Of a DNA stretch of 64,000 nucleotides, positions 1 to 8,220 are shown in pieces; positions within the stretch are counted from its first letter, which is position 1, and the number at the start of each line of letters is the position of its first letter. The notes under the pieces are model-generated. The model was not told where the DNA came from. It saw only the letters and a program-made list of their open reading frames with translations, and did no database searches. This DNA comes from Paraburkholderia acidicola (GTDB lineage: Bacteria > Pseudomonadota > Gammaproteobacteria > Burkholderiales > Burkholderiaceae), in assembly GCF_002362315.1 (NCBI RefSeq), contig NZ_MTZV01000006.1:62001-126000 (forward strand), given 5' to 3'. Both the position numbers and the translations under genes were made by a program.

Positions 1-186
1 GTTGATCAGAAAGTGGCCGGGTTCGCCCGGCACGTTCGCGGAGATGTGCGTGTAGATCAGATCGTCCCAGCCGTTGAGTGCGACCAGACGATACGCGGCG
101 GCGAGATCGGTGCGGGTCCGGTGTTCGGCGTCGGTCATCGGACCGGTCGCGGCGACGCGGCCGGTCGGCGTATGGGTGAACGACAT
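1..186 (-). CDS. Class II aldolase/adducin-family protein (5' part only)
   Basis: Only the first 62 codons lie in the window; the gene continues past the left edge. Translation from ATG at 186 gives an N-terminus with the conserved opening of the class II aldolase/adducin fold: RTDLAAAYRLVALNGWDDL, then YTHISANVPG, where the T-H-I-S-A-N segment resembles the start of the sugar-aldolase active-site region. An AGGAG-type ribosome site lies just upstream (about 190-196). Members include fuculose-phosphate aldolases and many uncharacterised zinc-dependent proteins, so the substrate cannot be named. It is the leftmost gene of a leftward run and sits 51 bases downstream of the urea transporter. Confidence 0.75.
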   Translation of the reverse strand, partial: MSFTHTPTGRVAATGPMTDAEHRTRTDLAAAYRLVALNGWDDLIYTHISANVPGEPGHFLIN

Positions 187-237
187 AGCTGTCTCCTCGT
201 GGGGCGTCGGGGTGCGGCGATACGCTGGGTGCGGTGC

Positions 238-1209
238 TTATCCGGTCACGCGTGCCTGCGTGGCCCGCGGTTCGTCGTGGGACTGCGGGTTCGTCGCAGG
301 CGCGCGCTGTGACCCACCGCGCAGCAGCCACTGCATGCTCCACGTCGCGAGAACGAACGGCGCGGTCATGGCGGGCCAGCCCCAACGGATCGCAAACAGC
401 TGCACGAGCACTGCTATCGCAACACCGCCGAGCATCGTTGCCATGCCGCTATCGACAAGCGCAAGCGCAGTCAGCGCGCCGTTACATCCTAGCAGGCCGG
501 CGTCGAACGACGATAGTGGCGCGCCGCACAGCAGTTGCACGACGCTCGCAAGCGTCGCTCCGCCAAGCGCGACGAGTGCGGCGCGCCGCGACGCGGCTGC
601 GATGCCGGCGCATACGAGCAATCCCGGTAGCGCACCCGACGCGAACGCGATCTGTGCGAGACCGCTGAACGCGCCAAACACGCCACGCACGGCATCGGCT
701 GGAGTCAGCATGGCGAAGTTCGTGGCCGTGTGCGTTGCCGTGGGTATCGTTGGTATGGTTGGCATCGTTGGTATAGCCACGATGTGATGGAACGGCAACC
801 AGCTCCACGTGACGATCAGACATGGGCTCGAATAACAACCTAGCCCTCGCGTGCGCAGCCAGCGCGACCATGGTCCGCCGAGCGCCGCCGCTACCGTTGC
901 CGCGAGGATCGCGGTGGCGGTGGCCGTCGCCGGATCGGCGATGAACGAGAACGCGGCCAGTGCAGCGAGGGCGCCATTGAAACCGTGCAGTCCGGCACGC
1001 GTCGCTGCGTCATCACGACCAACGAGTATCGCGACGACGTTCGCCGTCACTGCGCCCATCGCCGCAGCGCACGCGAGCCGCGGTTCGCAGATGAGCAATG
1101 CCGCAAGCACACCGGCGCCGGTCCGGGCGTTCGGCTGCAGAACGATCTGGCCGATGCTGCGCAACAGCGTGCGCAGCGCAGCGGCTTGCGGGTCGTGGGC
1201 GGCGTGCAT
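238..1209 (-). CDS. Urea transporter family (UT/Yut) membrane protein
   Basis: A 323-residue, strongly hydrophobic protein with the internal duplication typical of urea transporters. The first half carries GLHGFNGALAALAAF (about residues 73-87) and the second half carries the paralogous GLLGCNGALTALAL (about residue 240), each the family's L-x-G-x-N-G pore signature. Family members are trimeric channels that let urea cross the inner membrane. The link between the halves is a short IPT/MPT tandem repeat (see 743-778). The C-terminal tail is hydrophilic and basic. No urease or amidase gene is in the window, so the physiological role is inferred from the family. No clear ribosome site precedes the ATG. 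Confidence 0.82.
   Translation of the reverse strand: MHAAHDPQAAALRTLLRSIGQIVLQPNARTGAGVLAALLICEPRLACAAAMGAVTANVVAILVGRDDAATRAGLHGFNGALAALAAFSFIADPATATATAILAATVAAALGGPWSRWLRTRGLGCYSSPCLIVTWSWLPFHHIVAIPTMPTIPTIPTATHTATNFAMLTPADAVRGVFGAFSGLAQIAFASGALPGLLVCAGIAAASRRAALVALGGATLASVVQLLCGAPLSSFDAGLLGCNGALTALALVDSGMATMLGGVAIAVLVQLFAIRWGWPAMTAPFVLATWSMQWLLRGGSQRAPATNPQSHDEPRATQARVTG
743..778. repeat. Four tandem 9-bp units inside the urea transporter gene
   Basis: Four consecutive units GGTATCGTT, GGTATGGTT, GGCATCGTT and GGTATAGCC lie at 743-751, 752-760, 761-769 and 770-778. On the coding (minus) strand they encode IPT-MPT-IPT-IPT in the region joining the two transporter halves. Unit length is a multiple of three, so copy-number change would lengthen or shorten the linker without a frameshift. 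Confidence 0.8.
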
Positions 1210-1400
1210 GAAGCGAATGGCGCGGCAGGGTCTGGGCGAATCGCGAGGATAGGGTACGGGGGCGCATTAAGGCATCCTGGTGCGCTGATAGTGGCTATTT
1301 GGGCGAATGACGGAGGGGAGCCGGGTGGACAACCGGGGCGTACCGTCGCGCCTGATCACGGAATCCACGAACAACGACCCGGCACACCTGACGTTCGCGC

Positions 1401-1799
1401 TCAGGACACGACCGATGTTTCCTGCAAGTGCCGCCACGTCACGCACCCCGACTCGTCGCAGGCCAACACAGCAGTCGATCGCCTCACCGTGCAACTGCCG
1501 CTTTCATCGATCTGCGTCTCACGGTAGCCGACGACCGCACCCTCGCGCCACGCAGCAATGTCGTGCAATTCATCGATCTCGATACGCAGTCCGGGCCGTT
1601 TGCCATGCCCCTGCGAAAACAACCCATCCACGGCTGTGCGGTCGAGCTGTAAACCTTGCAGCGTGACCATCGAAAAGCATCGCGAGAAACGATTCAGCAG
1701 CGTGGCAAGCCGGTCTGGTTCGGCGCGGCCCGATAGCCATTGCTCGATGTCGATATGTGCGTCGACGATTTCCTGGAAGAACGGGTTCGGTGGATTCAT
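1401..1799 (-). CDS. DUF4440/SnoaL-like (NTF2-fold) small protein
   Basis: A 132-residue soluble protein with an alpha-helical start (FFQEIVDAHIDIEQWLSG) followed by alternating strands ending RRSTAVLACDESGCVTWRHLQET. This order resembles DUF4440/SnoaL-like proteins, small cone-shaped folds used as enzymes or ligand-binding subunits. It begins 15 bases after the MFS exporter stop on the same strand and is probably co-transcribed with it. No catalytic residue can be assigned, and the function is unknown. Confidence 0.65.
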   Translation of the reverse strand: MNPPNPFFQEIVDAHIDIEQWLSGRAEPDRLATLLNRFSRCFSMVTLQGLQLDRTAVDGLFSQGHGKRPGLRIEIDELHDIAAWREGAVVGYRETQIDESGSCTVRRSTAVLACDESGCVTWRHLQETSVVS

Positions 1800-1814
1800 G
1801 GCGTGAGAGCGCGA

Positions 1815-3194
1815 TTAACGGGAAGCGAGTTGATTGGCGGTGGAACGGTGTCTTGCGAGCCGCAAGACGAGTGGCAAGGGCAATAACGTCAGCAACGCTG
1901 CAAACAGAAAGCACTGACGATACGGCGTGAGCGCGGCACCGGTTACCCCGTGCGAGAGCAGGAAGTTCAGCGCGCTACCGAGCACCGCGACGCCGAGGCA
2001 GAAGCTCAACTGCCGGTTGATGTTCCACAGTGCGCTCGCATCGCCCATCCGGTCAGCGGGCACGTCGAGAAACGCGGCGCTCTGCGATGTGCTCGTACAC
2101 AGGCTGGCGCCGAATCCCATCGCGATGAACGCAAGCACCCGGCCGATGTCCTGCGCGACGAACGGTGTAGCGAGCAACGCGATGCCCGCGCAGTTGGCGA
2201 GGATTCCGCAGACGAACAGTGGCCTCGCACCCCAGATCGGAAAACAGCGTCGCGTCGTGGTGATCGCAACGAACGACGCAACGGCCCACGGCACCATCAG
2301 TGCGCCAGTCTGCGTCGCGCTCTGACCGAGTACGTCCTGCAGGTAGAGCGTGGCAATGAGGTTCACGCCCGCGAAAACGCCCGGCACGCATAGATAGATC
2401 ACGATGCCGATGCGCAGCAGCGGTCGTGCGAGCAGCGTTAGATCGAGCAGCGGCGCATTCGAGCGATGCGCGTGCCGCACATAGACGAGACCCGCGACGA
2501 ACGCGACCGCGAGCGGCACGACGGCCCAGCCAGCCATGCCGCGCTGACCGGAGAAAGTCAGGCCGAGTAGAAGCGCGACGAGTGCAGTCACGCTGATGAC
2601 GAGGCCGCGCAGGTCGAGCGCCGGCGACCGGTCGGATGCGATGTCCACGGGAAGCCACGCAAGCGCGAGTCCGCAGGCGAGGGCGGCGAGCGGCAGCATC
2701 GCGAAGAAGATCCAGCGCCACGACGTGTGATCGACAATCACGCCGCCGAGCGCAGGCGACAGCGCGGGCACGAGCAGTGCCACCATCATCACGACCGACG
2801 TCAGGTGCGCGCGCGCTTCCGACGGATAGGCGCGATAGGTCATCGCCTGTCCTACGGGGATCAGCAACCCGCCACCCAAGCCCTGGATGAACCGCCAGAT
2901 CAATAGCGCGCCGATTGATGGCGCGCTTGCCGCGCCCGCGCTGCCCAGCGCGAAGATCAGCAGCGACGCGACCAGTACCCGCCGCTCGCCGAAACGGCGC
3001 GCGAGCCAGATACCGAGCGGAATCACGACCGTCAACCCCAGCATGTACATGTTGCCCACCCACGCCAGTTGCGCGACCGACGCGTGCAGTTCGCGCTGGA
3101 GCGCCGGATACGCGGTGTTGATCACGAACATGTTGGCGAGATCGATGGCGAAACCGATCAGGTAGACGACGGCAATTTTCGAACGAGGGGACAT
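1815..3194 (-). CDS. MFS drug/metabolite exporter (14-TM DHA2-like)
   Basis: The preferred start is ATG at 3194 (MSPRSKIAVVYLIGF), giving 459 residues. An in-frame TTG at 3278 would add 28 residues unlike the family and overlap the divergent regulator's promoter. The protein has repeated hydrophobic segments, an LARRFGERRVLVASLL loop between helices 2 and 3, RFIQGLGGGLLIPVG in helix 4, and PALGGVIVDHTSWRWIFF, the motif C region typical of proton-driven exporters. It sits in the inner membrane and probably exports a drug or metabolite. The LysR gene at 3306-4235 is divergent, and the DUF4440 gene follows downstream. The substrate is unknown. Confidence 0.85.
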   Translation of the reverse strand: MSPRSKIAVVYLIGFAIDLANMFVINTAYPALQRELHASVAQLAWVGNMYMLGLTVVIPLGIWLARRFGERRVLVASLLIFALGSAGAASAPSIGALLIWRFIQGLGGGLLIPVGQAMTYRAYPSEARAHLTSVVMMVALLVPALSPALGGVIVDHTSWRWIFFAMLPLAALACGLALAWLPVDIASDRSPALDLRGLVISVTALVALLLGLTFSGQRGMAGWAVVPLAVAFVAGLVYVRHAHRSNAPLLDLTLLARPLLRIGIVIYLCVPGVFAGVNLIATLYLQDVLGQSATQTGALMVPWAVASFVAITTTRRCFPIWGARPLFVCGILANCAGIALLATPFVAQDIGRVLAFIAMGFGASLCTSTSQSAAFLDVPADRMGDASALWNINRQLSFCLGVAVLGSALNFLLSHGVTGAALTPYRQCFLFAALLTLLPLPLVLRLARHRSTANQLASR

Positions 3195-3305
3195 GAACGC
3201 AGGAAACCGGATTGGACGGCGTAGTGTAAAGTCCGCGATTCGTCCTGGTAAGGCGATCAATCTGGCTTGAGTGGTCAAAAAAAAATATTGACAATAGAGG
3301 GCGTC

Positions 3306-4235
3306 ATGGTGAGCTTGAACCGGTTCGACGTATTCCGCGTGGTCGCGGAGACGGGCTCATTTACAGTCGCTGCGACCATGCTGAATCAGGCGCGGGCGGC
3401 CGTCAGTTTCAACATCAAGCAACTCGAGGCCGAACTCGGCGTCACCCTGCTGACGCGGACGACGCGCCGCGTCGAATTGACCGACGCGGGCGAGCGTTTC
3501 TACAAGCGCTGCCTGCGTGTGCTCGCGGAAGCCGAAGGCGCCATCGAGGAAGCCCGCGGCGAGCACGGCGGCATGCAAGGCAGCTTGCGCGTGACATCGA
3601 CGGTCGAATACGGGCTGATGGTCATCGCGCCGGCGTTGCACGAATTCATGCAGGTGCATCCGGGGCTGCAGGTCCGTCTGGAGACGCATACGGCGCAGGT
3701 CGATCTCGCGCGCGAGCGGTTTGATGTGGCGATCCGGCTCGGGCGGCTCGAGCAGTTCGAGGATTCGCCGTATCGGGGCGTGTGTCTCGACACCTATGAA
3801 GTCAGGCCGGTGATGTCGCCAGCGCTGCTCGCTGGAACCGGCATGACACGCATCGAGTCACCTGACGCGCTGGCGGGTCTCGCGAGACTCGGCCATAGCC
3901 GGCTCGAGCGGATTGGCGCGTGGACACTTGAGGACCGCGACGGCCGGCAGCATGTATTCCGTCCGCTTGCGAAACCGCGCATCGTGGCCGATAACGCGTC
4001 GGTGTTGCGGGCACTGGCGCTGCGGGGAAGCGGTGTCGCACTCCTGCCGGAATGGCTGGTGCGCGACGACCTTGCCAGTGGTGCGCTGATCGATGCACTC
4101 CCGGACTACCGGTTTCCGAAGCAGGCGGTCTACGCGCTGTATCTTCCGACGCGGCATGTGCCGCAGAAGATCCGGACGTGGGTGGATTTTATGAAGGGTT
4201 ATGTTCGGGGATTGTCGCAGGCAGAAAAAGGCTAG
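3306..4235 (+). CDS. LysR-family transcriptional regulator
   Basis: A 309-residue LTTR. The N-terminal winged helix-turn-helix spans about residues 1-60 (MVSLNRFDVFRVVAETGSF, then LNQARAAVSFNIKQLEAEL), and the rest is the periplasmic-binding-like effector domain. ATG at 3306 was chosen over an in-frame upstream TTG because it places the canonical F-x-x-V-A-x-x-G-S-F helix at the right distance and has an AGAGGG ribosome site before it. The gene diverges from the MFS exporter at 1815-3194, the usual arrangement for an activator or repressor of that exporter. The TATTG-A-CAATA dyad at 3286-3296 is a possible autoregulatory half of its site. Confidence 0.9.
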   Translation: MVSLNRFDVFRVVAETGSFTVAATMLNQARAAVSFNIKQLEAELGVTLLTRTTRRVELTDAGERFYKRCLRVLAEAEGAIEEARGEHGGMQGSLRVTSTVEYGLMVIAPALHEFMQVHPGLQVRLETHTAQVDLARERFDVAIRLGRLEQFEDSPYRGVCLDTYEVRPVMSPALLAGTGMTRIESPDALAGLARLGHSRLERIGAWTLEDRDGRQHVFRPLAKPRIVADNASVLRALALRGSGVALLPEWLVRDDLASGALIDALPDYRFPKQAVYALYLPTRHVPQKIRTWVDFMKGYVRGLSQAEKG

Positions 4236-4288
4236 CGCTGAGGGTGATGCGATTCGGCCGGCGCGGTTGCCTACGACTAATCGGGCCA

Positions 4289-4570
4289 TCAGAACATCCG
4301 ATGTTCGTCGAGCGGCAGACGGTCGTGCTCGATGCGTGCGTTCATCTCTGCGATGAAACCTGCATGCTCTGCTGCCGACAAACGCGCCTCGGCTTCATGA
4401 ACCTCCGATCGCAGCCCCCGTTCGCTTGCACGCGAGACGTTGACGTCCAGTTCTTTCGCGCGGTCAAGCAGATCGGACGGCAACGATACCTTCGTGAGCT
4501 TGCGTATGACTTTTTGTGCCGGTTGCGACGGGGACAATTTGCCTGCCTGACGCGCTTGTTCAAAAGCCAT
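4289..4570 (-). CDS. CcdA-type antitoxin, orphan
   Basis: A 93-residue protein. The central KVSLPSDLLDRAKELDVNVS resembles the ribbon-helix-helix DNA-binding part of CcdA antitoxins, and the tail FIAEMNARIEHDRLPLDEHRMF resembles the toxin-binding C-terminus. ATG at 4570 is preferred because AGGAG lies six bases upstream; an in-frame TTG at 4576 is immediately beside that site. CcdA normally precedes ccdB in one operon. Here only 53 bases separate the stop codon from the convergent LysR gene, and no CcdB-like frame is found on either side. It may be a solitary antitoxin, a regulator, or the remains of a toxin-antitoxin pair. Confidence 0.78.
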   Translation of the reverse strand: MAFEQARQAGKLSPSQPAQKVIRKLTKVSLPSDLLDRAKELDVNVSRASERGLRSEVHEAEARLSAAEHAGFIAEMNARIEHDRLPLDEHRMF

Positions 4571-4799
4571 GTTCAACTCCTATGTGCACAATATTGCGCG
4601 TAGGGTCGCACATCCGGGCCGCGACTGGTGGCGAGCTTACGATACCGGGTGAAGTCTAGATGCTTGGGGGCGGTGCCGGTTCGACCAGGCACTCCGTACG
4701 TCGCCGGGCGACCGCGCTACCATGACCCTCTCGCAGAAAACGGCGCGCCCTGACGATATCGACTCGGGCGCACGCCGCCCTACCAAACGAGGCACAGCC

Positions 4800-5357
4800 A
4801 TGCGTACAGTGTGTTGGGCATCCGAAGAAGACGACGACGGCATCGAGCATCTGACGTTCGATGCGCGCCCTGAGGGATTTTTCATCGAAAGCACGGTGAT
4901 CGGGCAGCGCGAGGGCAAAGCCTACGGCCTTTACTACACCGTCCAATGCGATCCGCAATGGCGGGTGACGTACGCGTTTCTGAAAGTCGCAGGCGGTGGC
5001 GAACTCGAACTGCACGGCGACGGCGCGGGCCACTGGCGCAACGGACACGGTCTCACGCTAACCGCGCTCGATGGCTGCATCGATATCGACATCACTGTCA
5101 CACCATTCACCAACACGCTGCCGATTCGCCGCCTGCAACTCGCAGCCGGCGAGCGCCGGACTATAGCCGTGGCCTATATCGCCGCGCCGGAGCTACAGGT
5201 GACACGCGTGGACCAGGCGTACACGTGTATCGACCGGGATCGCGAGTATCGCTACGAGGGTTTGCTGAGTGGTTTCACGACCCACCTGAAGGTCGACGAC
5301 GACGGTCTCGTCGTCGACTATCCGATGATGGTCAGGCGCCTGCCGCCTGTGCGTTGA
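4800..5357 (+). CDS. Putative glycolipid-binding family protein (PF06475/DUF1089)
   Basis: A 185-residue protein beginning MRTVCWASEEDDDGIEHL. Conserved blocks include ESTVIGQREGKAYGLYYTVQCD, VDYP near the C-terminus, and an INTLPIRRL-like element (NTLPIRRLQL), as in the PF06475 family. The structure known for the family is a beta-barrel thought to bind lipids or glycolipids, but no reaction is established. ATG at 4800 is preferred to an in-frame ATG at 4722 because the extra 26 residues are low-complexity and not family-like. Its last 26 bases overlap the end of the convergent alpha/beta hydrolase gene. Confidence 0.75.
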   Translation: MRTVCWASEEDDDGIEHLTFDARPEGFFIESTVIGQREGKAYGLYYTVQCDPQWRVTYAFLKVAGGGELELHGDGAGHWRNGHGLTLTALDGCIDIDITVTPFTNTLPIRRLQLAAGERRTIAVAYIAAPELQVTRVDQAYTCIDRDREYRYEGLLSGFTTHLKVDDDGLVVDYPMMVRRLPPVR

Positions 5358-6300
5358 TCGCGTTGCTGCTACCAGGTGTTGCGCTGCGAACGGTTTCGAC
5401 AACGCTAACCGCGCCATCCTGCTGCACATGTTGCGCAACGAAACTGTCGATGTCCGCGGCGATCAGCAGCGGATCGCGCAGCACAACCCAGTGGCTCGCA
5501 TCGATTTCAGTACGTACGTAGGGCCCAAGCCAGCGCTCGAGTCCGAGCGAAAGCGGCGGTCCGACATAGCGGTCGCGCATCGGCACGATGAACTGCACCG
5601 GCGCATGCGCATGCCGTGCGCGCGGATGCAGCAGACGATCGATGAAATTCGCGCGATACAGGTTGATGCCGTTGAGCGCGTTGCGCAATTGCGCGGGGTC
5701 GCGCTCGGGGCGCACGCGCTCCGTGACGCGCAGCCACAGCGGCCAGCTACGCGCGCCACCCAGGCGCCACACCAGCTCCGGAATGAGCGGCAGGTGAAAG
5801 AAGAAGATGTACCAGGACTTCAGAATCTGCTTGAGCCGGCTGCCTGACCCCGCCTGTGCGGCCTTCTGGTCGCGATCGCCGCGCAGGCCCAACGCCGCGT
5901 GGTCGAGGCAGGGTCCCGAGATCGACGTGTAGGACGCAATACGTCCCTGGAACCCCGGGTCCGTGACCGCTTCCCAGCACTGAATCGAGCCCCAGTCGTG
6001 ACCGACAAGATGGAATGGCCGCGTGCCGCAGGTCGCCGCGGTGACGGCGGCGAGATCGGCGGCAAGGCGCTCGAGCCGGTAGCCCGAGCGTGCGGCAGGC
6101 GCCTCCGATGCGCCGGCGCCGCGCACGTCGTAAGAGATCACGCGATAGCGCGTATCGAGTTGCGCGCGCACCGGCTCCCACACCGTGGCCGAATCCGGAT
6201 AGCCGTGCACGAGCACGATCGGTGTCGCATCGCGCGGGCCGCTGACATAGACGGCGAGCCGCACATCGCCCGCATCGACGACGAGCGTGTCGCGAATCAT
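5332..6300 (-). CDS. Alpha/beta hydrolase with Asp nucleophile (epoxide hydrolase-like)
   Basis: A 322-residue alpha/beta hydrolase. It has the oxyanion-hole motif HGYPDS (residues 32-37), the nucleophile elbow GHDWGS (about 101-106, Asp102 in the nucleophile position) and a C-terminal DASHWV that supplies the catalytic His. Asp in place of Ser points to an epoxide hydrolase or dehalogenase-like reaction through an alkyl-enzyme ester, not a serine esterase. It is the last gene of the leftward monooxygenase operon and overlaps the PF10118 gene by four bases (ATGA), indicating translational coupling. The substrate is unknown; co-transcription suggests action on an oxygenated product of the upstream enzymes. 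Confidence 0.85.
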   Translation of the reverse strand: MIRDTLVVDAGDVRLAVYVSGPRDATPIVLVHGYPDSATVWEPVRAQLDTRYRVISYDVRGAGASEAPAARSGYRLERLAADLAAVTAATCGTRPFHLVGHDWGSIQCWEAVTDPGFQGRIASYTSISGPCLDHAALGLRGDRDQKAAQAGSGSRLKQILKSWYIFFFHLPLIPELVWRLGGARSWPLWLRVTERVRPERDPAQLRNALNGINLYRANFIDRLLHPRARHAHAPVQFIVPMRDRYVGPPLSLGLERWLGPYVRTEIDASHWVVLRDPLLIAADIDSFVAQHVQQDGAVSVVETVRSATPGSSNAINAQAAGA

Positions 6301-7175
6301 GCTGCGGCTCGCACGCCGCGGCGCGACGCTTTCAACGCGGGTTTCCCTGCGTTGGAAGCCTCGACTGCAGCGACCAGTCCATCGATACGCGACAACTGCG
6401 CGCGATTATCGTGATCCCACGGATGGAAACCCGGCTTGAAAAAGCGCAACCATTCGAGTGCGATACGCGGAAACACGCCATGACGCGGACCGTACAGGAA
6501 CTTGACGACTTCCCACATGCCGCGCAGATGGCCACCGCGCTTGCGGTCGGCGATCATCAACCGGATGTGGTAATCGAACACGATCAGCCAGAACACCGCG
6601 GTGGTGACGAGCATCGTGCCGGTACGCAACAGATAGCGCCACGGGCCTGGTTTGACGACGGTATTCCAGACGTCGTAGGAAACAGACTTGTGCTCGGTTT
6701 CTTCGAGCGCGTGCCACGTCCACATCTGCGCATAACCCTCGACCGCCCCAGCGATACGTGAGTCATCTTCGAGCAGCAATCCCGCGAGCATCGCGGTGTA
6801 GTGTTCGAGCGCGACGGTCATCGCGAGCTGGAACGACGGCGGCAGTATCTTTCGATTGAAATTGAGGAACGCTGCGAGCTTCCGGTCGAGCTTGTGCGCA
6901 GGTAACCCCGCCGCTTGCAGCAGGTCGTTGTATTCGATGTGCTCGCGCGTATGCATCGCTTCCTGACCGATGAAGCCGAGTACCTGCTTTTTCAGCACAG
7001 GGTCGGTGATCTGGTCGCGGTAGTAGCGCACGCTGTCCATAAAGTAGCGCTCGCCGGCGGGAAACAGCAGTGACAGCGCGTTGAAGTAGTGCGTCACGTG
7101 CGAACCGAGTGCGTGCCAGTCGGAGGCCCGTTCGGGCGGCAGGGCGAACCGCAGGTCGCGGCGAATCGGTATCAT
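6297..7175 (-). CDS. PF10118 'metal-dependent hydrolase' with diiron-like motifs
   Basis: A 292-residue helical protein of the PF10118 family. It carries GERYF (Glu42), GQEAMHTREH (Glu72-x-x-His75), ALEHYT (Glu124) and HALEETEHKS (Glu159-x-x-His162). This E...ExxH...E...ExxH spacing is the ligand pattern of ferritin-like diiron carboxylate proteins, although the family is usually annotated as a predicted hydrolase. A hydrophobic stretch near residues 190-210 (TGTMLVTTAVFWLIVF) could be membrane-associated. It lies between the SDR and the alpha/beta hydrolase and overlaps the latter by four bases. The function is not established; an oxidase or hydroxylase role is my inference from the ligands. 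Confidence 0.75.
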   Translation of the reverse strand: MIPIRRDLRFALPPERASDWHALGSHVTHYFNALSLLFPAGERYFMDSVRYYRDQITDPVLKKQVLGFIGQEAMHTREHIEYNDLLQAAGLPAHKLDRKLAAFLNFNRKILPPSFQLAMTVALEHYTAMLAGLLLEDDSRIAGAVEGYAQMWTWHALEETEHKSVSYDVWNTVVKPGPWRYLLRTGTMLVTTAVFWLIVFDYHIRLMIADRKRGGHLRGMWEVVKFLYGPRHGVFPRIALEWLRFFKPGFHPWDHDNRAQLSRIDGLVAAVEASNAGKPALKASRRGVRAAA

Positions 7176-7234
7176 CGTTGTGCTCCTTGTGACTCTTTGT
7201 CGGTAGCGTTCTCTTGCTTCGATATGCGGCGCTA

Positions 7235-8146
7235 TTACGCGCGCCGGCTCGTCGCCGCTGCGTCGCGTGCGAGGGCGCGTTTGTGCGCAATGCGCGCCAT
7301 GCGGCGGGTCTGCATCACGACCAGCACCTGGTATGCGGAGGGCAGGATCCGCGCAAGCCAGTCGCCGGCCTTTGCATCGCGACCGATCAACACGCGGCGC
7401 TTGTTCTTGCGCACGCCATCGAGGATCACGCGGGCCGCTTCGTCAGCGGTCGTGATGAAAAACTTTTCGAAATCGTCCTTGCCCTGCTGCTCGCTCTCGA
7501 TCATGAAACCGATCATGTTCTTCGAGATGCGGCCCGACTGGGCGATCCCGGTCTGGATGCCGCCCGGATGCACCGAGGTCGCGGACACACCGCAGTTCAT
7601 CAGATCGAGTTCCTGACGCAGCGATTCGGTGAAGCCGCGCACCGCAAATTTGGTCGCGTTGTAGCCGCTCATGCCGGGCTGCGCGAAGATGCCGAACAGG
7701 CTCGACGTATTGACGATGTGCCCCTCGCCCGACGCTTTCAGATGCGGCAGGAACGCTTTCGTGCCATGCACGACGCCCCAGAAATTGACGCCGACGATCC
7801 ACTCGAGATCGCTGTATTCCATGCCTTCAATCGTGCTCGACAGCGCAACGCCTGCATTGTTGAACACGAGGTTCACGCGGTGGTGTTGCGCAACCGTTTC
7901 GGTGGCCCAGTCGAACATCGCGGTGCGATCGGAGACGTCGAGCGCGCGCGTCGTGATGCGCAGCGGCGAGCCGACTACCTGCGGCGCGGCGGCCTGGGCA
8001 AGTTGCGCCGTTTCCGCGAGGCTCGTTGCGTTGCGATCTGCCAGCGAGAGGTGGCAACCTTCGCGGGCGAGTGCGATCGCAAGTGAGCGGCCCATGCCTG
8101 AGCCAGCACCGGTAATCGCGGCCACTCTGTCGGTGAAATTCTTCAT
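7235..8146 (-). CDS. Short-chain dehydrogenase/reductase (classical SDR)
   Basis: A 303-residue classical SDR: TGAGSGMG cofactor loop (residues 12-19), NNAG (96-99), catalytic Ser149 and Tyr162-x-x-x-Lys166 in GYNATK. The extended C-terminus (about 50 residues rich in Arg and Lys) may bind membrane. Start ATG at 8146 has an AGGAG site about eight bases upstream; the open frame extends further upstream but that part overlaps the monooxygenase gene. It lies 74 bases after the flavin monooxygenase in the same operon. In such clusters the SDR likely interconverts an alcohol and the ketone used by the monooxygenase; this is inference from context. Confidence 0.88.
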   Translation of the reverse strand: MKNFTDRVAAITGAGSGMGRSLAIALAREGCHLSLADRNATSLAETAQLAQAAAPQVVGSPLRITTRALDVSDRTAMFDWATETVAQHHRVNLVFNNAGVALSSTIEGMEYSDLEWIVGVNFWGVVHGTKAFLPHLKASGEGHIVNTSSLFGIFAQPGMSGYNATKFAVRGFTESLRQELDLMNCGVSATSVHPGGIQTGIAQSGRISKNMIGFMIESEQQGKDDFEKFFITTADEAARVILDGVRKNKRRVLIGRDAKAGDWLARILPSAYQVLVVMQTRRMARIAHKRALARDAAATSRRA

Positions 8147-8220
8147 GCGCTTTTCTCCTGTGTCTCTCGATGCTTTATCGTTTTCGATGCGGTTGCGTTG
8201 CGTTTCGATGTCCGGGGTGT

